Of a stretch of DNA of 6,465 bases, positions 1 to 5,730 are shown piece after piece. Origin of the DNA: an uncultured bacterium (GTDB taxonomy: Bacteria; Planctomycetota; UBA1135; GCA-002686595); the NCBI GenBank assembly GCA_913058555.1, contig CAJXRJ010000440.1, forward strand, positions 1-6,465, read 5' to 3'. The translations under genes were made by a program, and so were the position numbers. A model generated the notes under the pieces. It ran no database searches, had not been told where the DNA came from, and saw nothing but the letters and a program-made list of their open reading frames with translations. The stretch's first letter is position 1, and every line of letters begins with the position of its first letter.

Positions 1-29
1 CCCCCTCAGATTGGGACACGGCTGGACGG

Positions 30-1367
30 CTAGCGGCCGATCTCCTTGGCGAAGGCGGCTAGCTCCTTGGCGAGGACGTCGAGCTCTTCGTCGGTGATGC
101 GCTGCCGGGAGGCGCGGATCATCTCGATGAAGTGGGCGCGTTCGTCCTCCGACACGGGGCAACCGATGTTGCCGCCGGGGCCGTCGCTGTTGATCACGGC
201 CTTGCCGTCGCTGTCAAGAATGACCGACCACGGGTAGCCGACGCTCCGGCCCTCCGTGAGCCGTTCGGCCTCGGCCTCGCCGCCCGCGTGGCGCTCGGTG
301 TCGAGCTTCAGGTCGATGTAGTCTTTCTCAAGAATGGGCCGTACGGCCGGGCGCCCGAGGAACTCCTCGAGCTTGAAGCACCAGCCTCACCAGGGGGCGC
401 CGAGGTGCACGAGCACGCGCTTCTTTTGGGTGGTTGCCTGTTTGAGGGCCTTGGCCATCAGGTCGGCGGCGACCTTCTGGGGGATGCGGTGAGTCTCGAG
501 CAGGGCGGTCAGGTCTTCCGCATTCCCAGGGGCGTTTGTAGCGGCGAGGAGCGTCGCGTTCGCGTCATAGAACGCCAGGCGCAGGGTCCCGGCGGCCGCG
601 TTCGCGCCCTTGGCGAGGTCCGTCTCTTCTTCCGCGGTGAAGCCGACGATCTCGAACTCGTTCGTCACGAACTTCCGCATGGCGCGGTCCTTGGACCACA
701 TCGCTTCCAGCTTCTTGCGCGCGTCCGGGTCGCCGATCATCGCCATGATGCGCTTGTCCTTGCGGATCGCATTGGCGCTCGCTTTGGCGAGGGCGGAGGG
801 GACCTGGGTCGGCGCGGGTTCAGCGAGGAGCGCCTCGATGGTGCGCTCGACTTCGCCGTTCGAGAGGCCTGCCACGCGCAGGTTGCCCGAGCGGTCGATC
901 ACGTGGTAATCGGGGTACCCGTCGACGAAGTACTTGCCGACGGTCGCGCCATCACGGTCGATGGCGACTGGGTAGGTGATGCCTTTGTCATTGACGAAGG
1001 CCGCCATGTTCTTTCCGCCTTTCGTGGAGTGAACTCCGATAAGGACCAGCCCCTGGTCCTTGTGCTTGCCGTAGAGCTCCGTGAGCTTGGGCACAGCACT
1101 TACGCATGGGCCTCACCAAGTACCCCAGAAGTCCAGCACGACAACTTTGCCGCGCAGGGACTCAAGGGTCAGCTCGCCTCCGGGGGCGTTGATCCAGCCG
1201 TCGACCTCAAGGGCAGGCGGCGCCTTGCCCTCGAGGGCGTCCTTGGCCGCGCGGTTCTTGCCCTCGCGCCGGAAGTCGTCAGGGGCATCTGGTGGAAGTG
1301 CGGCCCAGCTCACGCCACATGCCAGGAGCAGCGCGAGGGACCGGTGTAGGTAGCGATGTTGTGCCAT
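30..1367 (-). CDS. Exported thioredoxin-fold selenoprotein with two in-frame UGA (Sec) codons: TlpA-like UGPC domain, degenerate Trx domain, Trx UGWC domain
   Basis: Probable extracytoplasmic thiol-disulfide oxidoreductase of 445 residues if TGA at residues 85 and 327 is read as selenocysteine. Residues 1-22 are a signal peptide (basic start, LALLLACGV core, cleavage near SWA/A; LLAC at 14-17 could be a weak lipobox). Residues about 45-181 are a TlpA/redoxin fold: VVVLDFWGTW-U85-GPC88, then cis-Pro152 in DGYPDY. Residues 205-281 resemble the last domain but lack an active site. Residues 315-445 are a thioredoxin fold: RVLVHLGAPW-U327-GWC330, then cis-Pro379 in VGYPW and a GPGGNIG segment. The frame is open through both TGAs and closes at TAG. 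Protein-like sequence with family landmarks continues after each TGA, so this is not a decayed gene. ATG 1367 has AAGG 8 nt upstream. An in-frame ATG at 1439 has GAAGG 4 nt upstream and would add 24 residues, burying the signal peptide. Standard callers would break this gene into fragments at the TGAs. Confidence 0.93.
353..372 (-). promoter_or_regulatory. Bacterial SECIS-like hairpin for Sec codon 2
   Basis: In mRNA sense, 14 nt separate the UGA from an 8-bp stem: GCUCGAGG pairs with CCUCGGGC (one U-G wobble, otherwise Watson-Crick) around the four-base loop AGUU. Known bacterial SECIS elements lie just downstream of the UGA inside the coding region, with a short stem and a guanosine in the first positions of a small apical loop, bound by SelB. 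Here G is the second loop base, 24 nt after the UGA. It encodes KLEEFLGR, so it must satisfy both protein and RNA. The fit is judged by eye. Confidence 0.75.
387..389 (-). other. Selenocysteine UGA codon 2 (U327 of UGWC)
   Basis: In-frame TGA within LGAPW-[TGA]-GWCFKLEEF. Thioredoxin-family proteins have WCxWC-type sites here, so TGA again stands at the attacking cysteine. The 118 codons that follow form the remainder of a thioredoxin fold, with cis-Pro and a glycine-rich end segment, then stop at TAG. Truncation at this TGA would remove the resolving cysteine and most of the domain. Confidence 0.92.
1062..1099 (-). promoter_or_regulatory. Candidate SECIS hairpin for Sec codon 1
   Basis: Starting 14 nt after the UGA, the mRNA can form a long interrupted stem: GUGCU with AGCAC, then GCC with GGC, then AGCUC with GAGCU, closed by loop ACG (1080-1082). 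That is 13 pairs with two small internal loops. A shorter alternative at 1080-1104 pairs CGU-A-AGU with GCU-C-ACG around an 11-base loop that begins with G, 16 nt after the UGA; this loop fits the usual G-in-loop rule better. I cannot decide between them without energy calculation or homologues. Confidence 0.5.
1113..1115 (-). other. Selenocysteine UGA codon 1 (U85 of UGPC)
   Basis: In-frame TGA within FWGTW-[TGA]-GPC. TlpA/ResA-type proteins carry WCxxC here, so TGA replaces the nucleophilic N-terminal cysteine. The frame continues with CVSAVPKLTELYGKH, the expected helix after the active site. The local codons TGG-TGA-GGC are identical at the second site. Tryptophan is written TGG on the adjoining codon, which argues against TGA meaning Trp. 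Confidence 0.9.
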
Positions 1368-1519
1368 GGGGTCAGCCTTGCCGACGCAACGGTTCTTCGC
1401 AACCGCGGAAACCGCACGAATCTTGGGTCTCGATGGCATGCGCCCTTCGGGGGTTGTGGAGTGGGAAGTCGCGTGGGCCGGCGAGGCCGACTCATGCCTG
1501 GCGCTCGCTCCAGCCGCCC
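1368..1519 (-). promoter_or_regulatory. 152-nt leader between the last two genes, with competing hairpins and an alternative start
   Basis: This is the longest spacer in the window. In mRNA sense two hairpins share bases: CGGTT-GCGAAG-AACCG (1390-1405) and a larger one with outer stem TTCG/CGAA and inner stem GCGG-TTT-CCGC (1396-1420). They cannot form together and lie 23-29 nt upstream of ATG 1367. An in-frame ATG at 1439 is preceded by GAAGG (1444-1448). I see no convincing -35/-10 promoter pair and no U-tract terminator. A separate promoter or translational control for the selenoprotein gene is possible but not shown. Confidence 0.3.
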
Positions 1520-2032
1520 CTACGGCGCGATGGACAATCCGGCACCCTCGAAGATGCGGTTGAAGGTGGGGGCCGGGTTGCGCGATGTGTCTGTCTTGAA
1601 GATCTTCGGCTCTCCATCCACGGCAAAGTGGGCCCCGCTGCAACTGAAACAGATGATCACGTCCACGGTTCCAGATGGCGTCTCCGCGCGGATTCCGTGT
1701 CGCGGCCTCCAGCAAAGACTGCTGGCGGAGTGGGTGATGACCCCCCAGTTGAACTCGTAGGTCAATTCATCGCGCAGTCCCTGATCGGTTAGCTCCGCCT
1801 GACCCAGAATTCGGAACCCCCGGAACAGACGTTCATCCTCAAGGGGAGTCGAGGGCATCGCCGGGTCCAGTGCATAGAGCGTCCAAGAGCTCGCTTCGGC
1901 GAGGATCGAACGTGCGGGTTCCGGCACGTGAAAGTAGCGCCTCGAGGGCTTGAGATAGAGCAGGAGTGCGACCGCCGCGGCGCACCAGGCGAGCTGCTTT
2001 TGCGAACGTCTGCTGGAGAAGAGGATGGACAC
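1520..2032 (-). CDS. Membrane-anchored small protein with PRHGIRA and CFSC motifs (paralogue 2)
   Basis: Function not recognised; 170 residues. A basic N-terminus (SSRRSQKQ) is followed by one hydrophobic helix at about 14-28 (LAWCAAAVALLLYL), then KPSRR, so it is probably a signal-anchored protein with the body outside the cytoplasm. The soluble part holds ILAEASSWTLYALDP (43-57), C107 in SLCWRPRHGIRAET, and VIICFSC with a Cys pair at 128 and 131, giving three cysteines that could bind metal or form a disulfide. It ends TFNRIFEGAGLSIAP. It is collinear along its whole length with the next gene upstream. The start is GTG: an in-frame TGA lies immediately upstream and no methionine occurs before residue 59. 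No clear Shine-Dalgarno site is seen, so it may be translated by coupling across the 35-nt gap. Stop is TAG. Confidence 0.85.
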   Translation of the reverse strand: MSILFSSRRSQKQLAWCAAAVALLLYLKPSRRYFHVPEPARSILAEASSWTLYALDPAMPSTPLEDERLFRGFRILGQAELTDQGLRDELTYEFNWGVITHSASSLCWRPRHGIRAETPSGTVDVIICFSCSGAHFAVDGEPKIFKTDTSRNPAPTFNRIFEGAGLSIAP

Positions 2033-2067
2033 TCACCGTTGGACAGAGCGGGCGTGCGGCCCCTTCG

Positions 2068-2574
2068 CTAGCGAGCGATGGCGAGTCCCGCGTCCCGGAA
2101 GATGCGATTGAAAGTGACTGACGCACTGGGCGCGATATCTACCTCTTGGGGTTGGCCCGCGGCCGGCAGGTAAACATGAACCTCTTCACACTCGAAGCAG
2201 ATCACGAGATCCACCGCGCCGGCGGAAGTCTCAGCCCGAATCCCATGGCGCGGGTTGAAGCAAAAGACGCTCATGCCGCCCCTGAAGATGGCCCAGTTGA
2301 GCGCGTACGTCAGATCGGCCCTTTTCGACGGATCATCTAGCGTCGTCTTCCCGAGAACTCTGTGCCCGTGGAAGATCGAGGCGTCCTTGGGCGGGGGGTC
2401 TTCGATTCCGGGATCAAGGGCGAAGAGCGTCCAGGACTCGGCTTCCGCCAGGATCGCGCTCGCTGGACCGGTCACGTCGAGGAAACGCCTGGAAGGCTTG
2501 ACGTAAAGCAGGAACGCCAGAAGCACGGCGGTGCCCACGGCGAGTCGCCTGATCCATCGTTTGCTCAGGGGCAT
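2068..2574 (-). CDS. Membrane-anchored small protein with PRHGIRA and CFEC motifs (paralogue 1)
   Basis: Function not recognised; 168 residues. MPLSKRWIRR leads into one membrane helix at about 11-25 (LAVGTAVLLAFLLYV), then KPSRR; this is a signal-anchor layout. Shared blocks with the downstream paralogue are KPSRR, ILAEAESWTLFALDP (41-55), LTYALNW (88-94), C105 in FCFNPRHGIRAET, LVICFEC (Cys 126 and 129) and TFNRIFRDAGLAIAR at the end. The Cys pair sits in ICFxC in both. The sequence between blocks is diverged, so the duplication is not recent. ATG 2574 is chosen because homology with the paralogue begins right after it; the open frame extends upstream but there only overlaps the preceding gene. 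The upstream bases (CCTTCCTCTT) are not a Shine-Dalgarno site. Stop is TAG, 35 nt before the next start. Confidence 0.87.
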   Translation of the reverse strand: MPLSKRWIRRLAVGTAVLLAFLLYVKPSRRFLDVTGPASAILAEAESWTLFALDPGIEDPPPKDASIFHGHRVLGKTTLDDPSKRADLTYALNWAIFRGGMSVFCFNPRHGIRAETSAGAVDLVICFECEEVHVYLPAAGQPQEVDIAPSASVTFNRIFRDAGLAIAR

Positions 2575-2627
2575 AAGAGGAAGGCTAACACGGCCCCCGG
2601 GCGCTTGTGGGCGAGCCCTTGGCGGCG

Positions 2628-3035
2628 CTATGCCCGAAGCATCGAATACCATCCCACCGCGACGATCGACGACAGGGCGATGGCGAACCAGAAGAGGCCG
2701 TCGTGGAAGCGATGTTTGGAGCGCGAAGCCAAGACGACCAGCACCAGGAACGGCACGGTCACGCCTGCGATCACGAGCGCCGTTGGCCAGGATTCTCCCC
2801 AAGGCGATGCGCCGTGAATTTTGAGGCCGTGCGCCACGACGTAGGCGGGGGCGAGCGGCGCAAACAGCAGCGCGGCGATGTGTCCTGTGGCCTTCACTGA
2901 GGCCACTGCGATCGGCGAGAAGATCCAGAGAACTCGAACGATGCGACCCAGCCAAGTGATCTTGGGGGCCACCTGCAACGCGGCTCCTTCGGAATTCTCC
3001 AGTGGTGGGGCAGGGTCGTTGTTCTCTGTCACCAT
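2628..3035 (-). CDS. Small multi-pass membrane protein, function unknown
   Basis: Family not recognised; 135 residues. A polar N-terminus of about 25 residues (MVTENNDPAPPLENSEG) is followed by hydrophobic segments near 33-70 (one or two helices, VLWIFSPIAVASVKATGHIAALLFAPLAPAYVVA), 83-103 (WPTALVIAGVTVPFLVLVVLA) and 113-133 (GLFWFAIALSSIVAVGWYSML). There are no cysteines and no catalytic motif. ATG 3035 is preceded by AAGGA at 4 nt, the best ribosome-binding site in the window, and is preferred over an in-frame GTG at 3071. It lies 41 nt after the second Cys-rich gene and 53 nt before the first PRHGIRA gene, so it is probably co-transcribed. It might be a membrane partner of the exported neighbours, but only position supports that. 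Confidence 0.82.
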   Translation of the reverse strand: MVTENNDPAPPLENSEGAALQVAPKITWLGRIVRVLWIFSPIAVASVKATGHIAALLFAPLAPAYVVAHGLKIHGASPWGESWPTALVIAGVTVPFLVLVVLASRSKHRFHDGLFWFAIALSSIVAVGWYSMLRA

Positions 3036-3039
3036 GGCG

Positions 3040-3044
3040 TCCTT
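3040..3044 (-). promoter_or_regulatory. Ribosome-binding site AAGGA deciding the start at 3035
   Basis: AAGGA lies 4 nt before ATG 3035 in mRNA sense (AAGGACGCCATG). It selects this ATG over the upstream in-frame GTG at 3071 and shows that the host can use Shine-Dalgarno initiation even though most genes here lack a clear site. Confidence 0.7.
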
Positions 3045-3076
3045 GGTTTCCCCGTGTCGCGCACGGAGCACGCGGC

Positions 3077-4378
3077 TTACTTCGCAGCCTTGGCCCGGAG
3101 CTTCTCAAGTTTCTTCCGTTCAGATGCATGAGCCCGCTTTTGGACTTTTCGATCTGAGTCGGTGCCGACCAGTTCCTCGCGCTCGAGCTCTTGGTGCGGC
3201 CCCAAACGCGTGAGGGCCACATCGAAGTACGCGAGGGCGTCCGCCTGCTTGCCCGCCTCGAGGAGCCTCTCGGCGGTCGCGATCCATGCGCGGGGGGACT
3301 TGCGCTCGCAGCCGCCGCAGAAGACGAAACGAAAGCCGTTGCAGTGGGGGCACTTGCCCCTCACGGTGCCTTTTCCTGAGCAAGTGAAGCACCGTGTCGT
3401 GCCTTTTTTGCAGCTCTGGCACGGGGTGAAGCCTTTGCGCTTGCACGCTGCGCAGGGGACCCCGGAGCCAGAGAAACCGAACGTCAATCCTTGCCCGCCG
3501 CACGAATCGCACAGGTCCCGGCGCGTCCCAAGGCACGTCCGGCAGGCTCGATCGCCGTTACCCAGGCAGTCGGGGCATTCGTACTCGATCCTCTCCGCAC
3601 CGGCGCAATAGCCGCACTCGCGAACCTGCCTGCCTAGACACCAGGGACAGTCAGAGATCTTCCGCTCTGCATCGTGGATGTCAAAGGAACGACCGCTTCC
3701 GATGCACTCGGGACACAGGAGCTCGCGCTTCTTCTTGCCCTCGCATGCGTAGCAGGTCGTTTCGCCTTTACCTCGACAGATTTGGCACTTCAGGTACTGC
3801 GACTTCGAGCACATGAGGCAGGGCTTGACGAGCCCCCTCACCTCGGCCCCCGGATCGCAATTGGCGGGGCAACGGATCTTCCCCGGGGGAGCGAGGGCAC
3901 GCCGGGCCAATTCGTCCGGTGACCGCATCTTCTCAATCTTCTCGAGGTCGCGGGCTGTCTTGTGAAAGAGCTCCCGCAGCTTCGCCTTCACCGAGCCAGC
4001 TTCCACGGGAGAGACCACCTCCAAGAGCTCGATCTCCCGTTGGATCCAGTCGAATCTCGGGATGTGCACACACCCTACGCAGGGTCCTCTGCCGTCTCCA
4101 TCGCAATGAACGCACGGCGCCCTCACGTATTGCTTCCCGTCGCAGCTGCCGCAGACCCGAAGGGGCTTTGGAAGGTCCGCTTGCTCGAAGAGAATCGCGA
4201 GCGAGTGGGTGTAGAGCTCCCCCGGGTCAGCTTCAGCCTCCGGCTCTTGGGCGGGCGTCTTTCCCTCCGGCGTCTCCTGAGGCGAAGAGTGAGGGACTGG
4301 GGCCGCGACCCGCGCGGCGGCGAAGGGCAGGGCAGCGAGAACGAGCAGGCAGACGAGCGAAAGTAGCGAACGGAGCAT
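3077..4378 (-). CDS. Exported cysteine-rich protein with 18 DnaJ-like CxxC zinc-ribbon motifs (paralogue 2)
   Basis: 433 residues. Residues 1-22 are a signal peptide (MLRSLLSLVCLLVLAALPFAAA). A Pro/Glu-rich stretch follows to about residue 52. From 76 to 357 there are 17 CxxC pairs and one CxxxC (CPANC), many in a C-x-x-C-x-G-x-G setting such as CPECIGSGRSF and CDSCGGQG. This is the hallmark of the DnaJ zinc-binding repeat, although no J-domain or DnaJ substrate domain is present. In DnaJ, pairs of such motifs bind Zn2+ with four cysteines, so 18 motifs could form about nine sites. The tail (358-433) is helical, TPR-like (AERLLEAGKQADALAYFDVALTRL), then highly basic. A zinc or metal-binding scaffold or chaperone-like role in the envelope is inferred. 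The cysteines could instead form disulfides outside the cytoplasm. Stop is TAA, the only non-TAG stop here. Confidence 0.93.
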   Translation of the reverse strand: MLRSLLSLVCLLVLAALPFAAARVAAPVPHSSPQETPEGKTPAQEPEAEADPGELYTHSLAILFEQADLPKPLRVCGSCDGKQYVRAPCVHCDGDGRGPCVGCVHIPRFDWIQREIELLEVVSPVEAGSVKAKLRELFHKTARDLEKIEKMRSPDELARRALAPPGKIRCPANCDPGAEVRGLVKPCLMCSKSQYLKCQICRGKGETTCYACEGKKKRELLCPECIGSGRSFDIHDAERKISDCPWCLGRQVRECGYCAGAERIEYECPDCLGNGDRACRTCLGTRRDLCDSCGGQGLTFGFSGSGVPCAACKRKGFTPCQSCKKGTTRCFTCSGKGTVRGKCPHCNGFRFVFCGGCERKSPRAWIATAERLLEAGKQADALAYFDVALTRLGPHQELEREELVGTDSDRKVQKRAHASERKKLEKLRAKAAK

Positions 4379-4392
4379 TCACACAGAGTAGT

Positions 4393-4415
4393 CGAATCCC
4401 GTCGGCCTCGATTCG
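4393..4415 (-). other. Intercistronic hairpin between the two Cys-rich genes
   Basis: In the 62-nt spacer, mRNA sense CGAATC pairs perfectly with GATTCG around an 11-base loop, ending 14 nt before ATG 4378. No U-tract follows, so it is not an intrinsic terminator. It could tune translation or mRNA stability, or be chance in GC-rich sequence. Confidence 0.3.
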
Positions 4416-4440
4416 CGGGCGCCAGCCCTGGGCCGCGCGG

Positions 4441-5694
4441 CTAGTCCTTGAGCTTCTTCGCGGCTTTGGAGAGGCGCTTCTTGAGCACCTTCAATTCGCT
4501 GGCCTGGGTGCGCTTGAGCTTCCTTCGGTCTTCATTGGTGCCCACAAGGCCGGAGTAAGCCAGTTCATGGCGGGACTCTGTCCTCTGAATCGCGACCTCG
4601 ATGTGCTCGACAGCGGCCTTCGCGTCGCCCTGTGTTAGGAAACGATCGGCGGCGTCGAGCCACGCCCGGGACGACCCGTCGTCGCAGCCGCCGCACAGGG
4701 TGTAGAGCCGGCCCTTGCAGTGGAGACATGGCCCCTTCTTGGTGCCGGTTCCTTCGCAGTTGGCGCAATCGGCGACGCCGCGCTTGCACTCGCCGCACTT
4801 GGTGAAGCCCTTGTGCTTGCAGGTGAGGCACCGACCACTCTTGCCGACGAAACCACTGAGGTCCCCCGTGCCGGAGCAAGGCCGACAGGGCATGCGCTGT
4901 GTGCCGAGGCACTTCGTGCAGGCGGCCTTTCCCGAGCCAGCGCAAGGCTGGCATTCGTCCTCTAGCTCGGCGAGGCCGGCGCATTGTCCGCAGTTCCGCA
5001 GTGACCGACCAAGGCACCAGGGGCAGTCCACTGGCCGCCGGGTCTCCAGGTCATGGGGGAAGGACCGTCCGCTGCCAATGCACTCCACGCACGTGGTCTT
5101 GCGGCGCTTCTTGCGCTGGCAAACCTGGCATGGGACCTCTCCCTTTCCCTTGCAGGGGGAGCAATCTACCTTGCCCTTGGCGTTGCAATAGAGGCACTCG
5201 TGACCCCTGTTGATGAGCGACTTGCCCCGTATGCAGCTCGCGGGGCAGGGTTTGACCCCAGGGGAGATGGATCCGAGGCCGAGGCCAAAATCTAGATTGA
5301 ACTTGTCAAGCGACGCTTGGACGTCGTCCAACTGGGCTTGGACCTTCTTCGCCTTTTCTGGATCGACGATTCGAAGCACCCGTAGGTCCCGTTCGACCCA
5401 GCCGAGTCCGCGGCGCGGCACGCAGTCAAGGCACGGGCCCTTGCCGTCGCCGCCGCAGTGATCGCAGTCGAGGAGCGCGGCCCCTTGGCCGTCGCAGGTC
5501 ACGCAAACGACCGTCGGATCTGGAAGGTCGACCTTCTCAGGAAAGATGGGCCCGTCCTTGTCTACCTCCTGGCCTCCTCCCTGCTCAACGGCGAGTGAGG
5601 TCGCGGCGTCCTCCGCGTTCGCGTGGCCTGGGAGGCTGCGGGCTTGCAGGGTCAGGGCGAGGAGAAGGGCGGCAGCGAGGAGGAACCGAAGCAT
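4441..5694 (-). CDS. Exported cysteine-rich protein with 18 DnaJ-like CxxC zinc-ribbon motifs (paralogue 1)
   Basis: 417 residues. Signal peptide MLRFLLAAALLLALTLQARS...ANA with likely cleavage after Ala27. The cysteine ladder runs from CVTC (64-67) to CGGC (334-337), with 17 CxxC pairs and one CxxxC (CPASC). All 18 motifs align one-for-one with the downstream paralogue, including the landmarks CxECIGSGRSF, CPWCLGR, CLGTxR and KGFTxC. Several match the DnaJ-type CxxCxGxG zinc repeat, for example CVTCDGQG, CAGSG and CEGTG. The C-terminal 80 residues are helical (RAWLDAADRFL..GDAKAAVEHIEVAI) and end in a lysine-rich coil-like tail. Like its paralogue it has no J-domain and is exported, which is unusual for this zinc module. 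Metal binding or protein-protein scaffolding is the best guess. No Shine-Dalgarno site is evident before ATG 5694, 36 nt after the previous stop. Stop is TAG. Confidence 0.93.
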   Translation of the reverse strand: MLRFLLAAALLLALTLQARSLPGHANAEDAATSLAVEQGGGQEVDKDGPIFPEKVDLPDPTVVCVTCDGQGAALLDCDHCGGDGKGPCLDCVPRRGLGWVERDLRVLRIVDPEKAKKVQAQLDDVQASLDKFNLDFGLGLGSISPGVKPCPASCIRGKSLINRGHECLYCNAKGKVDCSPCKGKGEVPCQVCQRKKRRKTTCVECIGSGRSFPHDLETRRPVDCPWCLGRSLRNCGQCAGLAELEDECQPCAGSGKAACTKCLGTQRMPCRPCSGTGDLSGFVGKSGRCLTCKHKGFTKCGECKRGVADCANCEGTGTKKGPCLHCKGRLYTLCGGCDDGSSRAWLDAADRFLTQGDAKAAVEHIEVAIQRTESRHELAYSGLVGTNEDRRKLKRTQASELKVLKKRLSKAAKKLKD

Positions 5695-5730
5695 GGGCTT
5701 AGGCTATCGGATCGGGTGCTGGCTGTCTTC

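Noticed and set aside
387..1094. A separate gene starting at GTG 1094 and ending at the TGA at 387
   Set aside because: It starts inside a thioredoxin fold, just after the active site, and ends just before another active-site cysteine. Both boundaries are the recoded TGAs, so it is the middle of one larger protein.
387..1115. Pseudogene with two nonsense mutations, or sequencing errors
   Set aside because: Both TGAs hit the same functional position of two independent domains, the frame is otherwise intact with conserved residues after each, and a SECIS-like stem follows. Random decay or error would not choose these sites.
387..1115. TGA reassigned to tryptophan or glycine, as in some bacteria with altered codes
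   Set aside because: Trp or Gly would not restore the CxxC motif. TGG codons for Trp sit immediately before both TGAs, and the GC-rich composition is unlike Trp-recoding lineages. Genome-wide recoding to Cys cannot be fully excluded from one locus.
132..1349. A 405-codon open frame on the plus strand
   Set aside because: It lies antisense to the selenoprotein gene and is an open frame expected from GC-rich codon bias. Its translation shows no fold or motif, whereas the minus strand gives two thioredoxin domains.
2068..3222. Long N-terminal extension of the first PRHGIRA protein (384 codons)
   Set aside because: The extra frame overlaps two other well-supported genes and has arginine-rich shadow composition. 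Similarity to the paralogue begins at ATG 2574.
4420..4440. Intrinsic terminator after the first Cys-rich gene
   Set aside because: Short GC-rich pairings such as GGGC-TGGC-GCCC exist but no U-tract follows, and the next gene starts within 62 nt in the same direction.
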